This document shows, in pieces, positions 8,224-16,730 of a stretch of DNA of 64,000 nucleotides (positions are counted from its first letter, which is position 1; the number at the start of each line of letters is the position of its first letter). The DNA is taken from NCBI RefSeq assembly GCF_036084755.1, contig NZ_CP107968.1, positions 5,356,501 to 5,420,500 of the forward strand. Reading direction: 5' to 3'. Made by a program: the position numbers and the translations under genes. The notes under the pieces were generated by a model that made no database searches, had not been told where the DNA came from, and saw only the letters and a program-made list of their open reading frames with translations. The DNA comes from Streptomyces sp. NBC_00370. Lineage in GTDB: Bacteria > Actinomycetota > Actinomycetes > Streptomycetales > Streptomycetaceae.

Positions 8224-9777
8224 ATGCGGTCGATCCGTCTTCGGATACTCATCACATGCGTCGTACTGGCGATCGTCGGAGTGGGCGGCTGGCAGCTGCT
8301 CCCGTCCGACAACTCGGGGCAGAAGGTGATCACCGTCGGCACGACGGACGTCGTCACCTCGCTCGACCCGGCGGGGGCCTACGACGCCGGCTCCTGGGCA
8401 CTCTTCGGCAACGTCTACCAATCACTGCTGACGTTCAAACCCAGTTCGGTCACACCGGTGCCCGACGCCGCCAAGAAGTGCGACTTCGTGGGCTCGGGTC
8501 TGATGACCTACCGGTGCGAGGTGCGCGACGACATCACCTTCGCCAACGGCCACAAACTCACCGCCGAGGACGTCAAGTTCTCCGTCGACCGGGTCGCGAC
8601 GATCAAGAGCGACCAGGGGCCGCTGCCGCTCTTCAGCACCCTGAAGTCGACCGAGGCCAAGGGCCAGACGGTCACCTTCCATCTCCGCTCGCGTGACGCG
8701 ACGTTCCCGCTGAAGATCGCGACCGGGGCGGGCGCGATCGTCGACCACACCGAGTACCCGGCGGACAAACTCCGCACCGACCACGGCGCGGACGGCTCGG
8801 GGCCCTACGTCATCAAGTCGTACGACGACGGCGTCCGCGCCCACCTGGCACCCAACCCCTCGTACCACGGGGCGATCGGCGAGACCGGCGGCCCGGTGGA
8901 CATCCGCTACTTCAAGACCTCCGCCGACCTCGCCAAGGCGTGGAAGGCCAAGAAGGTCGACGTCACGCACCGGCAGATGCCGCCCGCCGTGATCGCGGGG
9001 CTCGACACCAGCGCCGAGGACATCCGGATGAACGAGGCGGACAGCGCCGAGATCCGCAACCTCGTCTTCAACGTGCGCCAGGGCTCACCGATGTCCCAAC
9101 TGCCGGTGCGCAAGGCCATCGCCGCCGTCATCGACCGGGACAAGATCGTCACGGATGTCTTCGACTCGACGGTCGACCCGCTCTACTCGCTCGTGCCGCA
9201 GGGCATCACCTCGCACAGCACGGCCTTCTTCGACGAGTTCCCCGAGCCGAACGCCGACGAGGCGAAGCAGCTGCTGGGGGACGCCGGGATTTCGACACCG
9301 GTGGAGTTCTCGCTCGGTTACGCGCCCGGCGGCACGGCGGGACCCGAGGCCGCCGAACTGCGCAAGCAGCTCGAAGCCACCGGGCTCTTCAAGGTCAAGA
9401 CCATCGGCAAGCCGTGGACGACCTTCCAGAAGGACTACGCCAACGGCGAGTTCGACGCGTACACGGTCGGCTGGCTGCCGGACTTCCCCGACCCCGACAA
9501 CTTCATCGCGCCGCTGGTCGGCGCCGACAGCGCGCTGCAGGGCGGCTACCAGAGCAAACGTGTCGACCAACTGATCACGGCCACGCAGCAGTTCGGCGAG
9601 CGGGGGCAGGCGGCCGACGACTTCAAGGAACTCCAGCAGGTGATCGCGCGGGACGTGCCCGTCGTGCCGCTGTGGCAGAAGAAGGACTACGTACTGAGCA
9701 GCGCCGAGGTCACCGGCGCCCAGTACCTCTCGGACGGCACCGGCATCTGGCGGCTGTGGGAGCTGGGCTGGATCTGA
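8224..9777 (+). CDS. Family 5 extracellular solute-binding protein (peptide/nickel type)
   Basis: A 517-aa exported binding protein of the oligopeptide/dipeptide/nickel ABC importer class. It has an N-terminal hydrophobic segment (about residues 5-25) but no lipobox cysteine, so it is probably held by an uncleaved anchor or secreted. Conserved SBP_bac_5 features include the N-terminal SLDPAGAYD block and DDITFANGHKLTAEDVKFS around residue 105. ATG 8224 is preceded by AGAGGGG with 9-nt spacing; an ATG at 8173 is in frame but without a site. No permease or ATPase gene is adjacent, so it is an orphan in this window. Its stop codon abuts the convergent TetR gene. Confidence 0.88.
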   Translation: MRSIRLRILITCVVLAIVGVGGWQLLPSDNSGQKVITVGTTDVVTSLDPAGAYDAGSWALFGNVYQSLLTFKPSSVTPVPDAAKKCDFVGSGLMTYRCEVRDDITFANGHKLTAEDVKFSVDRVATIKSDQGPLPLFSTLKSTEAKGQTVTFHLRSRDATFPLKIATGAGAIVDHTEYPADKLRTDHGADGSGPYVIKSYDDGVRAHLAPNPSYHGAIGETGGPVDIRYFKTSADLAKAWKAKKVDVTHRQMPPAVIAGLDTSAEDIRMNEADSAEIRNLVFNVRQGSPMSQLPVRKAIAAVIDRDKIVTDVFDSTVDPLYSLVPQGITSHSTAFFDEFPEPNADEAKQLLGDAGISTPVEFSLGYAPGGTAGPEAAELRKQLEATGLFKVKTIGKPWTTFQKDYANGEFDAYTVGWLPDFPDPDNFIAPLVGADSALQGGYQSKRVDQLITATQQFGERGQAADDFKELQQVIARDVPVVPLWQKKDYVLSSAEVTGAQYLSDGTGIWRLWELGWI

Positions 9778-10488
9778 TCAGCTCTTCTTGCGGGCGACCG
9801 CCGCTTCGGCCATGCCCGGCAGGAAGTCGGTGAACAGCTCGTGCACGTCCTTCACCAGCGGTCGCAGCACCCGGAACCGGGCGAGCGCGACGCCCCGCGT
9901 GGTCAGCCGGGCGCCGCGCTCGGCCAGCCGGCGGCTGCGCTCGCTGCCCTCGGAGCGGTCGAAGACCCAGTACAGGACGAGCCCCATCTGCGAGAGCCAC
10001 ATCAGCTCGGGCAGGATGTCGGTCAGTTCGTCGGCGACCTTCGCCTTCGACCCGGCGAGCACCTCGCGGTGGACGGCGATGGCCGCCTCGCGGGCGTGTT
10101 CCGACTCGGGGGAGAAGGGGCTGAGCGGGGACTCGGGGTCGGCGGCGTTCTTGAAGAACTGCGCGGCGAACTCGTGGTACGGCGCCGCGATGTCGAGCCA
10201 GGCGGTCAGCACCCCGGAGAGCCGGGCGTCCAGATCGGTCTCCCGGTCGAGCACCGGCCGGACGGCGGCCCGGTGCTCGGCGGCGATCCGGTCGTAGAAG
10301 CCCTGGACGAGATGTTCCTTGGACGAGAAGTAGTAGTACGCGTTCCCGACCGAGACCCCGGCCTCCCGGGCGATGACCCGCATCGTGGTCTTGTCGTAAC
10401 CGCGCTCCTGGAACAGCCGCAGCGCGGTTTCGAGGATGAGCGTGCGGGTCTGCTCGCTCTTGGGAGGCCTGGCGTCCTTCGTGTCCAT
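9778..10488 (-). CDS. TetR family transcriptional regulator
   Basis: A 236-aa repressor. The N-terminal helix-turn-helix (TTMRVIAREAGVSVGNAYYYF) lies at about residues 35-55; the C-terminal half binds an unknown ligand. The start MDTKDARPPKSEQ has GAAGGA a few bases upstream; a GTG 12 nt earlier is possible. It is the last gene of a probable three-gene operon (membrane protein, DCC protein, TetR). That operon's promoter carries two TTGAAC-N2-GTTCAA palindromes, which are the natural candidate sites for autoregulation by this protein (inference). Confidence 0.85.
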   Translation of the reverse strand: MDTKDARPPKSEQTRTLILETALRLFQERGYDKTTMRVIAREAGVSVGNAYYYFSSKEHLVQGFYDRIAAEHRAAVRPVLDRETDLDARLSGVLTAWLDIAAPYHEFAAQFFKNAADPESPLSPFSPESEHAREAAIAVHREVLAGSKAKVADELTDILPELMWLSQMGLVLYWVFDRSEGSERSRRLAERGARLTTRGVALARFRVLRPLVKDVHELFTDFLPGMAEAAVARKKS

Positions 10489-10561
10489 CTCGTCCTTCAC
10501 GGTCCCCGAGCCTAGTGCCCCTCCCGGCAAGCTCTGCCCTGTCCGGTGACGTCCCGCCCGG

Positions 10562-11035
10562 TCAGGGAGCCGGCGCCGGCGCCTCGCACAGCCCCTCGCA
10601 GTGCGCGGCGCCCGCCACCCCGGCCGGCGCCCCCGTCGCCGCCCGGTACCTGGCCGCTGCGAGGACGGTGACCCGGGCGAACGGGAGGCCCGCGGGCGTT
10701 GCCAGCCAGTGGGACTTGGGGCGGTGCTCGGTCAGCGCCCACAGGCAGACGATCCAGGCGGCCGTCCCCCGGTAGACCTGGCCGCCGTCCCCGATCACGG
10801 TGATCTCCCGCAGCGTGCTGCCGTGGTCGAGGTCGGGGAAGCGCCGGCGCGCCTCCTGCGACGCCGCCGGCACCAGGTCGAGGGGGACGAGCTGCGGCTG
10901 GCGCAGCAGCCAGTGCCGCAGATGGACGCAGAGCGGGCACTCCGCGTCGTACAGCACCGTCAGCCGGCGGACCGGCGCCCGGCGGTCCGCCACCCGCGCG
11001 GGCGCGTACCGGTGCGGGGTCGGCACGGTGCTCAC
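10562..11035 (-). CDS. DCC family thiol-disulfide oxidoreductase-like protein
   Basis: A 157-aa protein with the DUF393/DCC signature: LTVLYDAECPLCVHLRHWL gives D-x-x-C-x-x-C at about residues 32-37, followed by a thioredoxin-like fold. Redox activity is inferred from the CPLC pair; no partner is known. GTG start at 11035 overlaps the stop of the upstream membrane-protein gene as GTGA, so translation is coupled. TetR follows about 70 bp downstream. Confidence 0.82.
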   Translation of the reverse strand: MSTVPTPHRYAPARVADRRAPVRRLTVLYDAECPLCVHLRHWLLRQPQLVPLDLVPAASQEARRRFPDLDHGSTLREITVIGDGGQVYRGTAAWIVCLWALTEHRPKSHWLATPAGLPFARVTVLAAARYRAATGAPAGVAGAAHCEGLCEAPAPAP

Positions 11036-11469
11036 GCCCCGGTCGCCGGAGCGGCCCACGGGCCCGGGCCCTTCGGTCCGCCGGTCCAGCCCTGCGGCGG
11101 CACCGGCGGGGTCTGCTCGCGCTCCATGATCCCGCGCCGCCGCATCTTGTTGAGCACATACACATTGCCGAGGTGCATCACGCCGAGGACGAGCAGGACC
11201 ACACCGACCTTCACCGAGATCTCCTCGACGACCGCGCGGGAGTCGGCGACGGCGTTGCCCGTCTTCAGGTACAGCGCGACGAAGCCGAGGTTGACCAGGT
11301 AGAAGCCGACCACCAGCAGGTGGTTGACGGCGTCGGCGAGCTTCTCGTTCCCGTGCAGGACGTCGGCGAGGAAGATCCGTCCGTTCTTGCTCAGCGTCCG
11401 CGCCACCCACACGGTGAGCGCCACGCTGACGACCAGGTAGATCACATACGCCACAACAGTGAGGTCCAT
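11032..11469 (-). CDS. Conserved four-helix membrane protein
   Basis: A 145-aa protein with an N-terminal segment (LTVVAYVIYLVVSVALTVWVA, 3-23), two further hydrophobic helices (about 48-68 and 85-105), and a Pro/Gly-rich tail ending GPWAAPATGA. The family is a conserved Streptomyces membrane protein of unknown function. It leads the operon with the DCC and TetR genes. A GGAGGG ribosome site lies 6 nt before the ATG. Its promoter is overlapped by two palindromes (11496-11509, 11540-11553), so its expression is probably repressed by the co-transcribed TetR. Confidence 0.75.
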   Translation of the reverse strand: MDLTVVAYVIYLVVSVALTVWVARTLSKNGRIFLADVLHGNEKLADAVNHLLVVGFYLVNLGFVALYLKTGNAVADSRAVVEEISVKVGVVLLVLGVMHLGNVYVLNKMRRRGIMEREQTPPVPPQGWTGGPKGPGPWAAPATGA

Positions 11470-11495
11470 ACCTCACCCTCCCCTTGGATGCGCTC

Positions 11496-11509
11496 TTGAA
11501 CGTGTTCAA
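11496..11509. promoter_or_regulatory. Palindromic operator, promoter-proximal copy
   Basis: TTGAACGTGTTCAA, with 6-base arms TTGAAC and GTTCAA around a 2-base centre. It lies in the 5' untranslated leader of the 11469 gene, 44 bp (about four helical turns) from a second copy. Candidate binding site for the TetR encoded at the end of this operon. Confidence 0.65.
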
Positions 11510-11524
11510 AAGCTGTTGTCGATG

Positions 11525-11553
11525 ACACTAGCCCTCCTTTTGAACATGTTCAA
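11525..11553 (-). promoter_or_regulatory. Sigma-70 promoter overlapped by a second TTGAAC palindrome
   Basis: On the minus strand, -35 TTGAAC (11553-11548) and -10 TAGTGT (11530-11525) are separated by exactly 17 bp. The -35 hexamer is the first half of the palindrome TTGAACATGTTCAA (11540-11553), so occupancy of this operator would block polymerase. Confidence 0.65.
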
Positions 11554-11576
11554 GCGCGCGCGGACGGCGAGAAACG

Positions 11577-11610
11577 CCGACTGCCCGGGTGCGGGCACCC
11601 GGGCAGTCGG
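11577..11610 (-). terminator. Strong hairpin after the 11649-12176 gene
   Basis: A perfect 15-bp stem: CCGACTGCCCGGGTG pairs with CACCCGGGCAGTCGG around a CGGG loop. It isolates the proline-rich membrane protein gene from the operon to its left. Confidence 0.75.
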
Positions 11611-11648
11611 TCGAGAGGCCGGTCCACGAACCGGTCGGGAAGCGGTCG

Positions 11649-12176
11649 TTACATGGCGCTGAGCGAGCGGGCGTAGTTGACCTGGCCCATCACGCCCATG
11701 AAGTCGCCCGGGTGGCTCGCCGGGATCATCGTCGCGTGGTGCTTGCCGCCGCTGGTCACCGTGACCTGGATGAAGCCGGTGGTCTTCTTCTCCTTCATCA
11801 GCAGGAAGAGCAGCCCCAGCAGACAGAAGACGAAGAAGACGATCGCCAGCACGATGGCGTGCGCCGGAATGCTCTCCTCCGTACGGGACATGTCCGTGGC
11901 GTTCCACACCGCGCCCCTGAGGGGCAGCGTGCCCGACGGGGTCACGATCGTGTCGTTCAGGACCGTGATGTCACCGATCGACACCAGCGGCGCCCCGCCG
12001 GCCTGCTGCGGGGCGCCGAACGGCACACCCGCGGGCAGCGTCGCGCTGTACTCGGCGGGCGGGCCCGGATAGCCGTAGCCGGGCGGCTGGTTGGGGTACC
12101 CGTAGGCCGGGTAGCCCTGCTGCTGCCCGGGGCCCCACTTGTACTCACCGTCGCTGTACGGATTCGGCTCGGTCAT
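11649..12176 (-). CDS. Proline/glycine/tyrosine-rich single-pass membrane protein
   Basis: 175 aa. The N-terminal 60 residues are a GYPxYGYP-type low-complexity domain common in actinobacterial membrane proteins. One transmembrane helix (AIVLAIVFFVFCLLGLLFLLM, about 105-125) precedes an ordered C-terminal domain with VTSGGKHHATMIPA. The ATG lies after GGGGA with 8-nt spacing. The longer upstream frame runs into the sdh terminator and is not supported. Function unknown; a conserved hypothetical protein next to sdh. Confidence 0.75.
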   Translation of the reverse strand: MTEPNPYSDGEYKWGPGQQQGYPAYGYPNQPPGYGYPGPPAEYSATLPAGVPFGAPQQAGGAPLVSIGDITVLNDTIVTPSGTLPLRGAVWNATDMSRTEESIPAHAIVLAIVFFVFCLLGLLFLLMKEKKTTGFIQVTVTSGGKHHATMIPASHPGDFMGVMGQVNYARSLSAM

Positions 12177-12225
12177 CGCATTTCCCCGTTCCCCCGGCTG
12201 GTGTCCGGCATCGATCCTGACACAC

Positions 12226-12268
12226 AAAGGCCCGCCGCCGTACTGTCCGTGTACGGAGACGGGCCTTT
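12226..12268 (-). terminator. Terminator of the sdh operon
   Basis: AAAGGCCCG pairs with CGGGCCTTT, enclosing a second small stem (CCGTAC/GTACGG). It lies about 55 bp after the sdhB stop and before the next minus-strand gene. Confidence 0.65.
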
Positions 12269-12283
12269 CGGTGACGCCCGGAG

Positions 12284-12329
12284 CGCTCAGAACACCGGGA
12301 ACGCTCAGAACACCGGGAACGCTCAGAAG
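12284..12329. repeat. 2.5 copies of an 18-bp tandem repeat at the sdhB 3' end
   Basis: The unit CGCTCAGAACACCGGGAA occurs at 12284-12301 and 12302-12319, and a partial third copy includes the sdhB stop codon (12323-12325). Read on the sdhB strand, each unit repeats the final coding bases and a TGA, as if the gene end had been duplicated by slippage. Confidence 0.85.
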
Positions 12330-13099
12330 CGGCGGGTGATCAGCGCGCGCTTGACTTCCTGGATCGCCTTCGTGACCTCGATACCGCGCGGGCAGGCGTC
12401 CGTGCAGTTGAACGTCGTGCGGCAACGCCACACGCCGTCCTTGTCGTTGAGGATCTCCAGACGCTGCTCGCCGGCCTCGTCACGCGAGTCGAAGATGAAG
12501 CGGTGCGCGTTGACGATGGCGGCGGGGCCGAAGTACTGGCCGTCGTTCCAGAAGACCGGGCAGGACGACGTGCACGCGGCGCACAGGATGCACTTGGTGG
12601 TGTCGTCGAAGCGCTCGCGGTCCTCGGCCGACTGGTGCCGCTCACGCGTCGGCTCGTTGCCGGTCGTGACGAGGAACGGCATCACGTCCCGGTACGCCTG
12701 GAAGAACGGGTCCATGTCGACGATGAGGTCCTTGAGGACCGTCAGGCCCTTGATGGCCTCGACCGTGACCGTCTTCGGCTTGCCGTTCTTGCCGGGCGTC
12801 GCGATGTCCTTGATCAGCGTCTTGCAGGCGAGCCGGTTCTTGCCGTTGATGCGCATCGCGTCGGAGCCGCAGATGCCGTGCGCACAGGAGCGGCGGAAGG
12901 TCAGCGTGCCGTCGATCTCCCACTTGATCTTGTGCAGGGCGTCGAGCACCCGCTCCTTGGGGTCGATCGACAGCTCGAAGTCCTGCCACTGCGACTCGTC
13001 CGAGACCTCGGGGTTGAAGCGGCGGATCCGGAACGTGACGGTCATGAGGTGCGAGGCTGCCGAGGCGGCCTCCACCCGGTCCATGGTGGCTGTAGACAT
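12323..13099 (-). CDS. sdhB: Succinate dehydrogenase iron-sulfur subunit
   Basis: 258-aa electron-transfer subunit of complex II. The plant-type ferredoxin cluster ligands are in SCAHGICGSDAMRING (about 71-86) with a later Cys. The 4Fe-4S and 3Fe-4S ligands are in CILCAACTSSCPVF (about 172-185) and CTDACPRGIEV (about 231-241). Electrons pass from SdhA flavin to quinone. Its ATG overlaps the sdhA stop by one base (TGATG). Last gene of sdhCDAB. The tandem duplication at its 3' end does not alter the protein. Confidence 0.97.
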   Translation of the reverse strand: MSTATMDRVEAASAASHLMTVTFRIRRFNPEVSDESQWQDFELSIDPKERVLDALHKIKWEIDGTLTFRRSCAHGICGSDAMRINGKNRLACKTLIKDIATPGKNGKPKTVTVEAIKGLTVLKDLIVDMDPFFQAYRDVMPFLVTTGNEPTRERHQSAEDRERFDDTTKCILCAACTSSCPVFWNDGQYFGPAAIVNAHRFIFDSRDEAGEQRLEILNDKDGVWRCRTTFNCTDACPRGIEVTKAIQEVKRALITRRF

Positions 13100-14853
13100 C
13101 AGTACTTACGCTCCATCGGCTGGTAGCGGGTCTGGACGACCGGCTTGTAGTCGAGACGGATGGACTCGTTGCCGTCGTCGCCGACCTCGCGGTACGCCAT
13201 GGTGTGGCGCATGAAGTTCACGTCGTCGCGGTTGGGGAAGTCCTCGCGGTAGTGACCGCCGCGCGACTCCTTGCGGGCGAGCGCCGACACGGCCATCACC
13301 TCGGCCAGGTCGAGCAGGTTGCCCAGCTCGATGGCCTCCAGCAGATCCGTGTTGAAGCGCCGGCCCTTGTCCTGGATGGACACGTGCAGATAGCGCTCGC
13401 GCAGCTCGGCGATCTTCTCGACGGCCGTCTTGATGGTCTGCTCGGTGCGGAACACCATCACGTTGGCGTCCATGCACTCCTGGAGTTCGAGGCGGAGCGC
13501 CGCGACGCGCTCCTTGCCCGTCGACTCCCGCAGGTGCTCCACCCGGTCCCGGACGAACTCCGCCGGGTCGTCGGGCAGTTCGACGTAGTCGTTGGCGGCC
13601 GAGTACTCGGCGGCGGCGATGCCGGAGCGGCGGCCGAAGACGTTGATGTCGAGCAGCGAGTTGGTGCCGAGCCGGTTGGCGCCGTGCACCGAGACACAGG
13701 CGACCTCGCCGGCCGCGTACAGGCCGGGCACGACCGTCGTGTTGTCGGACAGCACCTCGCCCTGGACGTTGGTGGGGATGCCGCCCATGGCGTAGTGCGC
13801 GGTCGGCTGGATCGGGATCGGGTCGGTGTACGGCTCGATGCCGAGGTACGTACGCGCGAACTCGGTGATGTCGGGCAGCTTGGCGTCCAGCTGCTCCGGC
13901 GGCAGGTGCGTCAGGTCGAGATAGACGTGGTCGCCCTCGGGACCGCAGCCGCGGCCCTCGCGGATCTCCGTGTAGATGGAGCGCGAGACGACGTCACGCG
14001 ACGCGAGGTCCTTCATGACGGGCGCGTACTTCTCCATGAAGCGCTCGCCGTCCTTGTTGCGCAGGATGCCGCCCTCACCGCGGGCGCCCTCCGTGAGCAG
14101 GATGCCCATGCGCCAGATGCCCGTCGGGTGGAACTGGAAGAACTCCATGTCCTCCAGGGGCAGCCCGCGCCGGTAGCACGCGGCCTGGCCGTCACCGGTC
14201 AGGGTGTGCGCGTTCGACGTCACCTTGAAGAACTTGCCGGAGCCGCCGGAGGCGTAGATGACGGCCTTCGCCTGGAAGATGTGGATCTCGCCGGTGGCCA
14301 GCTCGTAGGCGACCACACCGGCCGACCGCTTCACCCCGTCGACCTCGACCATGATCTGGTCCAGCACGTAGAACTCGTTGAAGAACTCCACGCCCTCCTT
14401 GACGCAGTTCTGGTACAGCGTCTGGAGGATCATGTGACCGGTACGGTCGGCGGCGTAGCAGGAGCGGCGGACCGGCGCCTCACCGTGGTTACGGGAGTGA
14501 CCGCCGAAGCGGCGCTGGTCGATGTTGCCCTCGGGGGTCCTGTTGAACGGGAGACCCATCTTCTCCAGGTCGAGGACCGCGTCGATGGCCTCCTTCGCCA
14601 GGATCTCGGCGGCGTCCTGGTCGACCAGGTAGTCGCCGCCCTTGACCGTGTCGAAGGTGTGCCACTCCCAGTTGTCCTCCTCCACGTTGGCGAGCGCCGC
14701 GGCCATGCCGCCCTGCGCAGCCCCCGTGTGGGACCGGGTCGGGTAGAGCTTCGTCAGCACGGCGGTACGGCTGCGCTTGGTCGACTCGATGGCCGCGCGC
14801 ATGCCGGCGCCGCCGGCGCCGACGATGACGGTGTCGTACTTATGGATCTTCAT
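13099..14853 (-). CDS. sdhA: Succinate dehydrogenase flavoprotein subunit
   Basis: 584-aa catalytic subunit oxidising succinate to fumarate in the TCA cycle. The FAD-binding GAGGAGMRAAIE lies at 12-23. The covalent flavin histidine is in RSHTGAAQGG (about 41-50). The active-site blocks HPTGI (about 242-246) and TEGARGEGG (about 254-262) and the C-terminal R-R-P-type region are present. Full length for the family. It follows sdhD by about 20 bp and overlaps sdhB by one base. Confidence 0.97.
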   Translation of the reverse strand: MKIHKYDTVIVGAGGAGMRAAIESTKRSRTAVLTKLYPTRSHTGAAQGGMAAALANVEEDNWEWHTFDTVKGGDYLVDQDAAEILAKEAIDAVLDLEKMGLPFNRTPEGNIDQRRFGGHSRNHGEAPVRRSCYAADRTGHMILQTLYQNCVKEGVEFFNEFYVLDQIMVEVDGVKRSAGVVAYELATGEIHIFQAKAVIYASGGSGKFFKVTSNAHTLTGDGQAACYRRGLPLEDMEFFQFHPTGIWRMGILLTEGARGEGGILRNKDGERFMEKYAPVMKDLASRDVVSRSIYTEIREGRGCGPEGDHVYLDLTHLPPEQLDAKLPDITEFARTYLGIEPYTDPIPIQPTAHYAMGGIPTNVQGEVLSDNTTVVPGLYAAGEVACVSVHGANRLGTNSLLDINVFGRRSGIAAAEYSAANDYVELPDDPAEFVRDRVEHLRESTGKERVAALRLELQECMDANVMVFRTEQTIKTAVEKIAELRERYLHVSIQDKGRRFNTDLLEAIELGNLLDLAEVMAVSALARKESRGGHYREDFPNRDDVNFMRHTMAYREVGDDGNESIRLDYKPVVQTRYQPMERKY

Positions 14854-14873
14854 TGGTCTCGTCAGCCCCGGCT

Positions 14874-15365
14874 TTAACTAATGTTCGGGTCGAAGGTGAA
14901 GATCACCAGCGAGCCGAGAAGAATGGTGAACACCGTGGCGGTGTAGAGCAGGCCCTTGAGCCACAGCCGCGCCGTCGTGCTCTCCGCGTAGTCGTTGATG
15001 ACCGTGCGGAGGCCGTTGGAGCCGTGGAGCATGGCGAGCCACAGCATCAGCAGGTCCCAGACCTGCCAGAACGGGGACGCCCAGCGGCCGGCCACGAAGG
15101 CGAAGCCGATCTTGGAGACGCCGCCGTCCAGCACCAGCTGGATGAGCAGGTGACCGAGGACCAGGACGACCAGCACGACACCGGACAGCCGCATGAAGAG
15201 CCAGGCGGCCATCTCGAAGTTGCCGCGCGTCGACTTCGGGGTCTTCCCGGTACGCATGCGGGGCGCCTCGATGAGCGGCGCCGGGTGGTCGACGTCGTAC
15301 AGGCTGACGCCTTCGACGTCGCTGATCACCGGAGTCGATCCGGCGGAAGAGGTGTCTGTGGACAT
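14874..15365 (-). CDS. sdhD: Succinate dehydrogenase hydrophobic membrane anchor
   Basis: 163-aa membrane subunit with about 45 hydrophilic N-terminal residues and three transmembrane helices (about 55-75, 95-115, 135-155). It carries haem/quinone-site features of the SdhC/SdhD class, including a conserved His in LHGSNGLRTVINDY. It anchors SdhAB and forms part of the quinone site. The ATG is 5 bp after the sdhC stop. Confidence 0.92.
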   Translation of the reverse strand: MSTDTSSAGSTPVISDVEGVSLYDVDHPAPLIEAPRMRTGKTPKSTRGNFEMAAWLFMRLSGVVLVVLVLGHLLIQLVLDGGVSKIGFAFVAGRWASPFWQVWDLLMLWLAMLHGSNGLRTVINDYAESTTARLWLKGLLYTATVFTILLGSLVIFTFDPNIS

Positions 15366-15370
15366 GGGAC

Positions 15371-15751
15371 TCAGCTCCCGAACAGTTCGCGCGCGGCGTG
15401 ACCGAGCACGGGGTAGAGGGCGCCGACCATCAGGACGAACCAGATGGCCACCGCGGTCCACAGCATCTGCTTCTGGTAGCGGGGCCCCTTGGACCAGAAG
15501 TCCACGGCGATGATGCGCAGGCCGTTGAGCGCGTGGAAGAGGATTGCGGCCACAAGGCCGTACTCGAGCAGCGCGACGACCGGGTTCTTGTAGGTCGCTA
15601 CGACATCGTCGTACGCCTCGGGTGAGACACGTACGAGAGCAGTGTCCAGTACGTGTACGAACAGGAAGAAGAAGATGAGGACGCCGGTGACTCGATGAGC
15701 CACCCAGGACCACATACCTTCCCGGCCGCGGTACAGCGTTCCAGCCGGCAC
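15371..15751 (-). CDS. sdhC: Succinate dehydrogenase cytochrome b556 subunit
   Basis: 126-aa haem-binding membrane subunit with three helices. It has the family signature GREGMWSWVAHRVTG (about 9-23) and the haem-ligand region LFHALNGLRIIAVD. The GTG start is chosen because GGAGG sits 8 nt upstream and the protein then starts VPAGTLYRGREG as in other Streptomyces. An upstream ATG would add a 32-residue extension without support. First gene of sdhCDAB. Confidence 0.93.
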   Translation of the reverse strand: MPAGTLYRGREGMWSWVAHRVTGVLIFFFLFVHVLDTALVRVSPEAYDDVVATYKNPVVALLEYGLVAAILFHALNGLRIIAVDFWSKGPRYQKQMLWTAVAIWFVLMVGALYPVLGHAARELFGS

Positions 15752-15962
15752 GGAAAAACCCTCCGGGAGCAAGGATCGGGGCCGGCCGCCATCTTCTGCT
15801 CGGGCAAGCACAGTGGTGTCGGTCGCGCCCGGCCGGGTACGGTCCACCGGCCCCGGCCATCGTAGCGACGACTTGTCGGTCCGCTCGCCCGGGGTCCTCC
15901 CATGGGCCCGAAACCCCCTCGAACAGCCACGGACGGACCAACGGCGTTCGTGACGAACAGCC

Positions 15963-16592
15963 CTATCGGGACACCTGTGGGACGGCCGGACCGGTGGACG
16001 GCCAGTCCAGCTGGTGGGCGACGAGGTACGCGATACGCGTCCGGGCGAGTCGGCGCAGCTGGTCGGCCGAGACGGACCGTTCCTCGTCGGGGTCGTGCGG
16101 CAGCCGGGCCCGCAGCCCGGCGAGCACGTGGTCGAGATGCTCCTCGGGGCGGTGCCCTTCCAGGCTGATCACGAAGGCGTGGCCGAAGCTGGACTCGTAC
16201 GCGGCGTGCGCGGCGCGCAGCGCGGTCCTGGCCGCGGGTGGCGCGGTGTGCACGGGGCCTGACGACGACTCGGCGGCCAGCGCCTCGGCCAGATCGGCCA
16301 GCGCCAGGTCGTAGCCCGCCTCGTCGGCGGCGGCGAGCAGCGCGTCCAGATCGGGGTACGGGCGGTGGGCGACCAGCCGGGTGGCCCAGCGGCGGCTGCC
16401 GCAGCAGGTCAGCAGCGCGGCGTGGACGGTTTCCGCCGGGGCCGTGTTGAACCGGCGCAGACCCGCCTGGACGTCGGGGGAGTCGCGGGTCTGGGCGGGG
16501 AACCTCGGGGGCCCGGCGGGGGACTCGCTGGACAGCGTGGGCTCCTCGGAAGCGGGGGTGCGGCTGAGAGGCGGTAGGGAGGGAAGTGACAC
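15963..16592 (-). CDS. uraD: OHCU decarboxylase-like protein (uric acid degradation)
   Basis: 209 aa; residues 45-200 match 2-oxo-4-hydroxy-4-carboxy-5-ureidoimidazoline decarboxylase, the last step turning urate products into (S)-allantoin. Seen: GLRRFNTAP near the start, LVAHRPYPDLDALL with the candidate catalytic His, YESSFGHAFVISLEG, and a C-terminal helix LRRLARTRIAYLV. Differences from the usual sequence as I recall it (AHP becoming AHRPYP, the Asn before the YxxxFG motif becoming His) leave activity open. No other urate gene is near. The start is uncertain: GTG 16592 is used; the frame extends to 16712. Confidence 0.65.
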   Translation of the reverse strand: MSLPSLPPLSRTPASEEPTLSSESPAGPPRFPAQTRDSPDVQAGLRRFNTAPAETVHAALLTCCGSRRWATRLVAHRPYPDLDALLAAADEAGYDLALADLAEALAAESSSGPVHTAPPAARTALRAAHAAYESSFGHAFVISLEGHRPEEHLDHVLAGLRARLPHDPDEERSVSADQLRRLARTRIAYLVAHQLDWPSTGPAVPQVSR

Positions 16593-16730
16593 AACGTTAT
16601 CGATGAGTGGCGGGAACTGTCCGACGGATGCGCGAATTTCACCCGGAAGAGAGAGTTTCAACGCGCGGAGTGGACGACTCCATGGGACGTTCGCCGTGTA
16701 CGCCCGCCACACCTAGGAGGTTTTCGACCG

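Noticed and set aside
12284..12329. CRISPR-like repeats
   Set aside because: Units are directly adjacent without spacers and only 2.5 copies; a slippage duplication.
15943..15958. GTTCGTGACGAAC inverted repeat as a Rex-like operator for sdh
   Set aside because: It does not match the Rex consensus as I know it and lies far from a recognisable sdhC promoter.
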